64,000 bases of DNA. Source: Myrica gale (Eukaryota > Streptophyta > Magnoliopsida > Fagales > Myricaceae). Location: the NCBI GenBank assembly GCA_963930655.1, contig OZ005602.1, positions 6,254,001-6,318,000 of the forward strand, in the 5' to 3' direction. Below are positions 59,242-64,000 of this stretch, one piece after another. The translations under genes and the position numbers were made by a program. A model generated the notes under the pieces. It had not been told where the DNA came from and did not search any database. It worked only from the letters and a program-made list of their open reading frames with translations. How positions within the stretch are numbered: the first letter of the stretch is position 1; each line of letters begins with the position of its first letter.

Positions 59242-60354
59242 CTAAACTTTCTCATCAAGTTCAATGAATAGGTTCTTCCTACCAGTCATATGATTGTTGG
59301 CTCCATAATCAAGAAAACATACATCATGGTTGTGATAGGTTGAGCTGTGTGCCATCAACATTAATGATTCTCCTTCAACTTGCTCTTTCTTTGCAAAGTT
59401 GACACTTTCATTGACTTCATTCGTTGGTGGATTACTTCTGCACTCATTTTTGTAGTGGTTGTACTTGTGGCAATTGAAGCACTGACTGTTTCTTTTATCA
59501 ACATTCTGGCGGTTATTGTAACCACTTATTTTTCCTCGTCCTCTTCCTCGTGGAACGTAATTCTGTTGTCCACGTACTCCTCTAGGGGATCCTCTTCCGC
59601 CTCTGCCACTGCATCTGGATTCATAGTTTCCAGAGCCTTTTCCACCAGGTCCTTGACCTCGTCCTCTTCCTTGCTGTGAAGTCTCCGCATGTTCATGCCT
59701 GTCTATATTGAGGGACAACCTTGACTGTAAGGCCTGCTCCAAGGGTTTGTCATCGCTCCTTCTATTGACCTTTTGTTCGTGGGCTTGTAATGAACCCACA
59801 AGTTCTTCTACATACATGGTCTCCAAATTTTTAGTTTCTTTCATGGCCACGACTATATAGTCAACTTTTGGATCCAAAGATTGCAAAATTTTCTCACAAA
59901 TTCTCATATCTGTGAGAGTTTCACCATTCCTTCTTAGCTAATTTACAACCACCATGACTCGTGTATAGTAATCAGCAATGGATTCAATAGACTTCATCTG
60001 TAAGGTTTCAAATTCACCTCGTAGAGTTTGGAGACGAATTCTCTTGACTTTGTCAGCACCCTTTTAGGTTTTGTGTAAGGTCTCCCATATCTCCTTAGAT
60101 GTCTTTGCAGAAGCTATGATTTCAAACGTGGCCTCATCTAGTCCTTGGTATATGATGGATTTCGCCTTGCAATCCTTCTTTTGATCAGCTCTGAGGATTG
60201 TTTTTTGAGCATTTGGTATTGATGCTTCGGCTTCTTCGGAGGAGACATCTTGGTACCCATCTTCCACAATGTTCATGACATCTTGAGCACCTAGTAGTGC
60301 TCTCATTTGGATACACCAATTGTTGTAGTTGTCCTTGGAGAGCTTTGGGATCAT
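59242..60354 (-). pseudogene. copia gag and protease
   Basis: The ATG at 60354 starts MIPKLSKDNYNNWCIQMRAL, the UBN2-type gag of plant copia elements. A stop near 60064 divides it. The second part (59907 down) contains an R/G-rich stretch and the zinc knuckle CFNCHKYNHYKNEC. It ends in the protease region CFLDYGANNHMTG, where the active-site D-S/T-G is D-Y-G. The protein would pack retrotransposon RNA and mature the polyprotein; both functions appear lost. Confidence 0.8.
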
Positions 60355-61979
60355 GGTTTGCGCAGTTCTGATTCACATCAGATCTTGAATTGCTTAAAAT
60401 GTGTTCCTAAAATCTGAATTTTGCAAAACGGACACCGCCGTTGAGTCCGGAAGGCCCACAAAATTTGATGACCGATTTGGTTGGTAAAAAACCAACCAAA
60501 AAAGGACCGGTTTGGCCTAAAACGAATCTTGGCCGAGTTGACTCGATAGGGAATATTTTCCGGAATATTTCGTTTAGGATAACAAAATATTCTTCTATAC
60601 CAAACGGAATATGCAAACGGTGTTAGCTGATGTGGAACAGTGGGATCACCTTGTTGACGTGACAGATTATGTGGCTATACGTGGCAACTGACGTGGTCGT
60701 CTTCAACATCCAGAACTTGACTGGCGCATGGCTAAAGAGTTGCCGACGCGTGGTGGAACGTGTGAGAGAATAATGGAGCGTGTGTGGAGTTTTTCGAAAA
60801 ATAGGTATATAGCGGCGGTTGCTAAAAACGCCGCTAAATGGTGTTTTTTGTAGCATTTTTGCAAAAAACGTTGCTAAAAGGGGGTCTATAGCGGCGGGTT
60901 TTTTCGTCGCGGTCGGTGACCACCGTTATAGACCCCCTTTAGTAGCATTTTTTGCAAAATGCCGCTAAAGATGATTACCTTTAGCGACGGTCTTTTTAGC
61001 AACGATCACGGACCGCCGCTATAGACCCCCTTTAGCAGCGCAAAAAACGTCGCTAAAGATAATAACCTTTAGCGGCGGTCTTTTTAGCAGCGGTCATTGA
61101 CCGCCGCTATAGACCCCTCTTTAGCAGCGCTTTTTGCAAAACGCCGCTAAAGGTATTACCTGTAGCGGCGGTCTTTTTAGAGGTGGTCACTGACCGCCAC
61201 TATAAACCCCCCTTTAGCAGCGTTTTTTGAAAACGCTGCTAGAAATCAGGTATCTACAACGACAGTCATATTGACCGTCGCTGTAGAGTTCACCTTTACC
61301 AGCAGATTTTCAAAAACCGCTGCTAAAGGTATACCTATAGCGGCGTTTTTGTTAAAAAACGCCGTTGTAGGTATAATTTGAAAAAAAATCAAAAATATAT
61401 TTTATTTAATGTTAATAATTATTTTATAGACTATTTAATTCCTTTTAATACATAATTTTATTTTGTCATTTGTTTAAATAATATTTTAGGAGACCTACAT
61501 AATAAAATATGGAATTAAAAGAAGTTTTATGAAAATTGAAGTTGTTATATGGAATTAGAAATAATGTTATGAAAGTTATATCTATGATTGTTATGATAAT
61601 TGTATTTTTATTGACTAAATCTAAGTAGTTTAGAGATATCTATTATCATATGTGTATAATGAGCATATATATTTGTAATAATTAGTAATATAATAATATT
61701 TAATTATAAAATATTATTTAATTTAAAACAAAAAGATATTGTGAGATTAATTATTAGCTTATGCAATTAAACTACATAACTTAATATCTGATCATAGTTG
61801 TTATGATAATTGAATATTTATTGATTATATCTAAGTAATTTATAAATTAGCTATTACAATTTACGACGGATTTTAATTTACTAAAAACACATAACTGCAC
61901 AATATTTCTTATTATTAAAAAAATTTGAAAAACTAGAAATTAGAAAAAATAAAAAATAAAGAAAAATTTAAAAGCTTTG

Positions 61980-62640
61980 AAATTCCCTTTTACAGGCGCG
62001 AAATTCCCCCGTTTTCCTCCCAGCCCCAAATTCCCCCTCCCAAATCCCTCTTTTCCCGTCTCTTGCTCTCTCCCCTCCCAAATTCCCCCTTAGACTCCCC
62101 AAGGTGCGCAGCTTCCTCCACTACTCTCCTCTCCTCAAACCTCAGGGCTTTCTCTATCAGAGCCGCCACTCCGATGGCCTCAGTCTCCGACCCCTTGTCC
62201 CAAACTCTATCCATCCCAAAATATCTTAAATCTTAAATCACCGAATCGGGAAGAACAAGGGGTACTTCGTCCCATCTCAGAAGAAACCTAGATATATTGT
62301 TTCACAACAAAGGGTTCTTTGTTCGGCTTGCTGGGATTGAGATTCTTGCATTTACTTTCTTTGGATTTACTTCTGTGCTTTTAGGGTTTAGTGTTTTTTG
62401 GTTTTGGTTTACAATACGAAAGTTATTGGAGAGATGGATGGGTATATATGTGGAAGTTGACGATGATGCTGCAGATTTTGAAGATCGAAGGGTATGTTCA
62501 GTGATTTTTTTTTAAATGGTGTTTGTTTGAAAAACAATATTTCTGGTTGCACTACACACTGAAATATTTATGGTTGAAAAGTGGTGTGTGTAATCAAAAA
62601 AATAGCACTGTATGAGAAGCAGTAATAATGGGATCCTTAT
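61980..62640. other. element 3 captured leader-like segment
   Basis: Pyrimidine-rich DNA (61990-62110) like a plant 5' leader, then an open stretch MASVSDPLSQTLSIPKYLKS (62174 onward) and an exon-like end KLLERWMGIYVEVDDDAADF with a donor after AAGG at about 62490. I do not recognise a source gene. Confidence 0.35.
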
Positions 62641-62663
62641 CTAAGGTATCGTTTAAAGCCTCA

Positions 62664-63026
62664 GTACTTACTGGTCATACAGCTAACAATAAGTTGGGAA
62701 TGATGGCAAGTCGACCTGCACCTGTCCAGGTATGTCAGAGGTTTTTTTTTTTCCAGTTATAAATTTTACATGGGTTTTTGCTAAGAAGATTTTCTTATCG
62801 TATATACTATGTCTGTCTTAAAAGCTTCTGGTATATTCATTATGCTGTTTATTGTATTTTAGGAGCTCAAATGATTGAACTGCTTTAAGAATCCTGGTCT
62901 TTATATAGTCTGCTGTTGCTGAATTTGTAGGTGACTTGGATTGGCTATCCAAATACAACTGGACTGCCTACAATTGATTATAGGATCACTGATTTACTGG
63001 CAGACCCTTCTGATACAGGACAGAAG
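62664..63026 (+). pseudogene. captured SPINDLY exons
   Basis: Two exons on the plus strand: 62664-62729 reads LTGHTANNKLGMMASRPAPV Q and ends at a GT donor; 62931-63026 follows TTTGTAG and reads VTWIGYPNTTGLPTIDYRI then TDLLADPSDTGQK. Together they match the catalytic domain of plant SPINDLY, the nucleocytoplasmic O-fucosyltransferase that modifies DELLA and other regulators. The intron is kept (62730-62930), showing DNA-level capture. The donor after the second exon has lost a G, and the rest of the gene is missing, so it cannot make the enzyme. Confidence 0.85.
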
Positions 63027-63957
63027 TAGGATCACTGTTTTGGCCTATGTTGACAAATTGTGACCGCTTTCAATAACTAGTAAAATTTGACAGGAAAGGC
63101 ATACAAAGGGGCCTTTCATATAGGAACTCTTTTGGGCAACCTGTTGGTGAAGTAACCGCATGAGAATGAATTTGTTATAACAAACTGTGGTGTGTCCAAG
63201 AATTTTGAGCTCACTCCCCTTATGAAAAGTGTTTTTAAGGTTTAAAATGAGATATTTTGTTTACATAAATATTTTATTTATTTTTATTTCTCATGTGCTA
63301 TTTATTTTCAATTACAAGAATTCAAGATAGAGGATGTTGATGTGTCAAAGGAGGAGGAAGATTTTAATTGGTCCTTGCTTATTGTGTTGTATTTGAACAT
63401 TTTAGTCGGTCCTTGCGTATTTTTGTTTTATACTAAAAATTTGTTACATTTTAGATTATTTTAGAGATTCTTGTGTTTGTTGTAAAATATTATTAATCAA
63501 TGATGAAGTATATTTTGTTTTATTCTCCTTGTTCTTTAACTTTTTACATCCAATAAATTATAATTATTAAAATAAATTTGTATTACCGATTAAAAAAACA
63601 TGCATATGAAAATATAGGAAAAAATTAGTAGTGCATTAAAATGCTAGCAAAAGCAAAAACAAAAAAAAAACGCTGGCACATACTTATAGGGGCGGTCGCG
63701 ATCGCCGCTAAAAGTTTATACCAGCGTTTTCACGAAACACTGCGAGGAAGATAAATTTGCGTTCGGGTCTATAGCGGCGGTTACGACCGCCGCGATAGAC
63801 CCTAGGTCTTCACCAACGGTTCCGAAAACTGCCGCGATATATCTATCGCGACGGATGAAAAATGCTGCTATAGGCCAAAATGACCTATAGCAGCGTTTTT
63901 TTGGCCTATAGCAGCGATCACCGACCGCTGCTATAGATCGTTTTTTTTTTTGTAGTG

Positions 63958-64000
63958 AAACCTTTTTTCTGCTTTCTGTTTTTTTGGGGCGAAATGTCAT
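63958..64000. other. right flank of element 3
   Basis: 43 bases to the window end. No copia sequence is recognised here. Confidence 0.4.

Larger units (their letters stand above)
55878..60790 (-). mobile_element. Ty1-copia retrotransposon, 5'-truncated and mutated
   Basis: Minus-strand order is gag, protease, integrase, reverse transcriptase, RNase H, which is the copia order. A candidate 3' LTR (55878-56166) follows a purine tract. No matching LTR is seen at the other end: the leader (60360-60790) runs into CACTA element 3. Stops and frameshifts interrupt every domain. The insertion removed or capped the right end of unit C. Confidence 0.85.
60796..63957. mobile_element. CACTA-like element 3, carrying SPINDLY exons
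   Basis: The right end reads TTTTTTTTTTTTGTAGTG at 63957. The left end is blurred (AAAAATAGGTATATAGCGGCGG near 60800, without CACTAC). The left array (60805-61370) has about ten alternating units of the GCGGCGGTC and GACCGCCGCTATAGAC type; the right array is at 63680-63940. 61380-61980 is very AT-rich. Terminal sequence matches element 1 in inverted orientation. No transposase is present. It lies across the 5' end of the copia element, which is not recovered on the far side. Confidence 0.75.

Noticed and set aside
60360..60790. 5' LTR of the copia element
   Set aside because: The sequence does not match the candidate 3' LTR at 55878-56166, and no tRNA primer-binding site is recognisable.
1..64000. 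CRISPR arrays, tRNA and rRNA genes
   Set aside because: No direct-repeat/spacer pattern, tRNA cloverleaf or rRNA core was found by eye; a tRNA or covariance-model scan was not possible.

Overview
The window reads as eudicot plant nuclear DNA. It is AT-rich with spliced genes, it carries TIR-NBS-LRR (TNL) immune receptor genes (a class essentially absent from monocots), and it is crowded with plant transposable elements. I see no bacterial or organellar genes. The species cannot be fixed from the sequence alone.

The backbone is a locally duplicated segment. Unit A (about 6.2-25.5 kb) and unit B (about 30.1-45.2 kb) each carry one TNL gene on the + strand (12861-17784 and 36448-41051) with the same six-exon structure. 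Unit C (about 46.7-55.9 kb) keeps the flanks but has lost the whole TNL gene; about 0.95 kb of unrelated DNA sits in its place. To the left lie the end of a further unit (about 848-2050) and a decayed TIR exon (3655-4145), so the cluster extends beyond the window.

Because the units are paralogous, they show empty sites for several insertions: a solo LTR (6378-7722, 5-bp TSD), a 5'-truncated LINE (19877-20386, 14-bp TSD) and an hAT element with transposase remnants (21971-23661, 8-bp TSD). An hAT MITE (35361-35946, 8-bp TSD) lies in a block special to unit B. A tandem array of roughly 112-bp repeats occupies 4490-5940. A broken Ty1-copia retrotransposon on the - strand ends unit C (55878 to about 60790).

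The most striking content is a family of non-autonomous CACTA-like transposons (CACTAC/GTAGTG ends, subterminal repeats built on GACCGCCGCTATAG). Each copy has captured pieces of host genes with introns and splice sites still visible. Element 1 (25475-29684) carries exons like a plant RMI1/TDRD3-type OB-fold protein, exons of coatomer beta-prime, and one unidentified exon. Element 2 (49052-51414) carries exons of a GEKO1-type D-aminoacyl-tRNA deacylase. Element 3 (about 60796-63957) carries two exons of SPINDLY. No CACTA transposase is visible, so all three would need one supplied in trans.

The genes likely to act are the two TNLs: cytosolic or nuclear NLR receptors with a TIR NADase domain, an NB-ARC switch, LRRs and a C-terminal jelly-roll domain. 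They differ in informative ways. TNL1 has lost about 16 residues in the post-LRR domain but has an acidic tail with a basic NLS-like end; TNL2 keeps the domain but stops before the tail. Most other coding signal is decayed, captured or unassigned. All family names rest on recognition by eye, without database searches.
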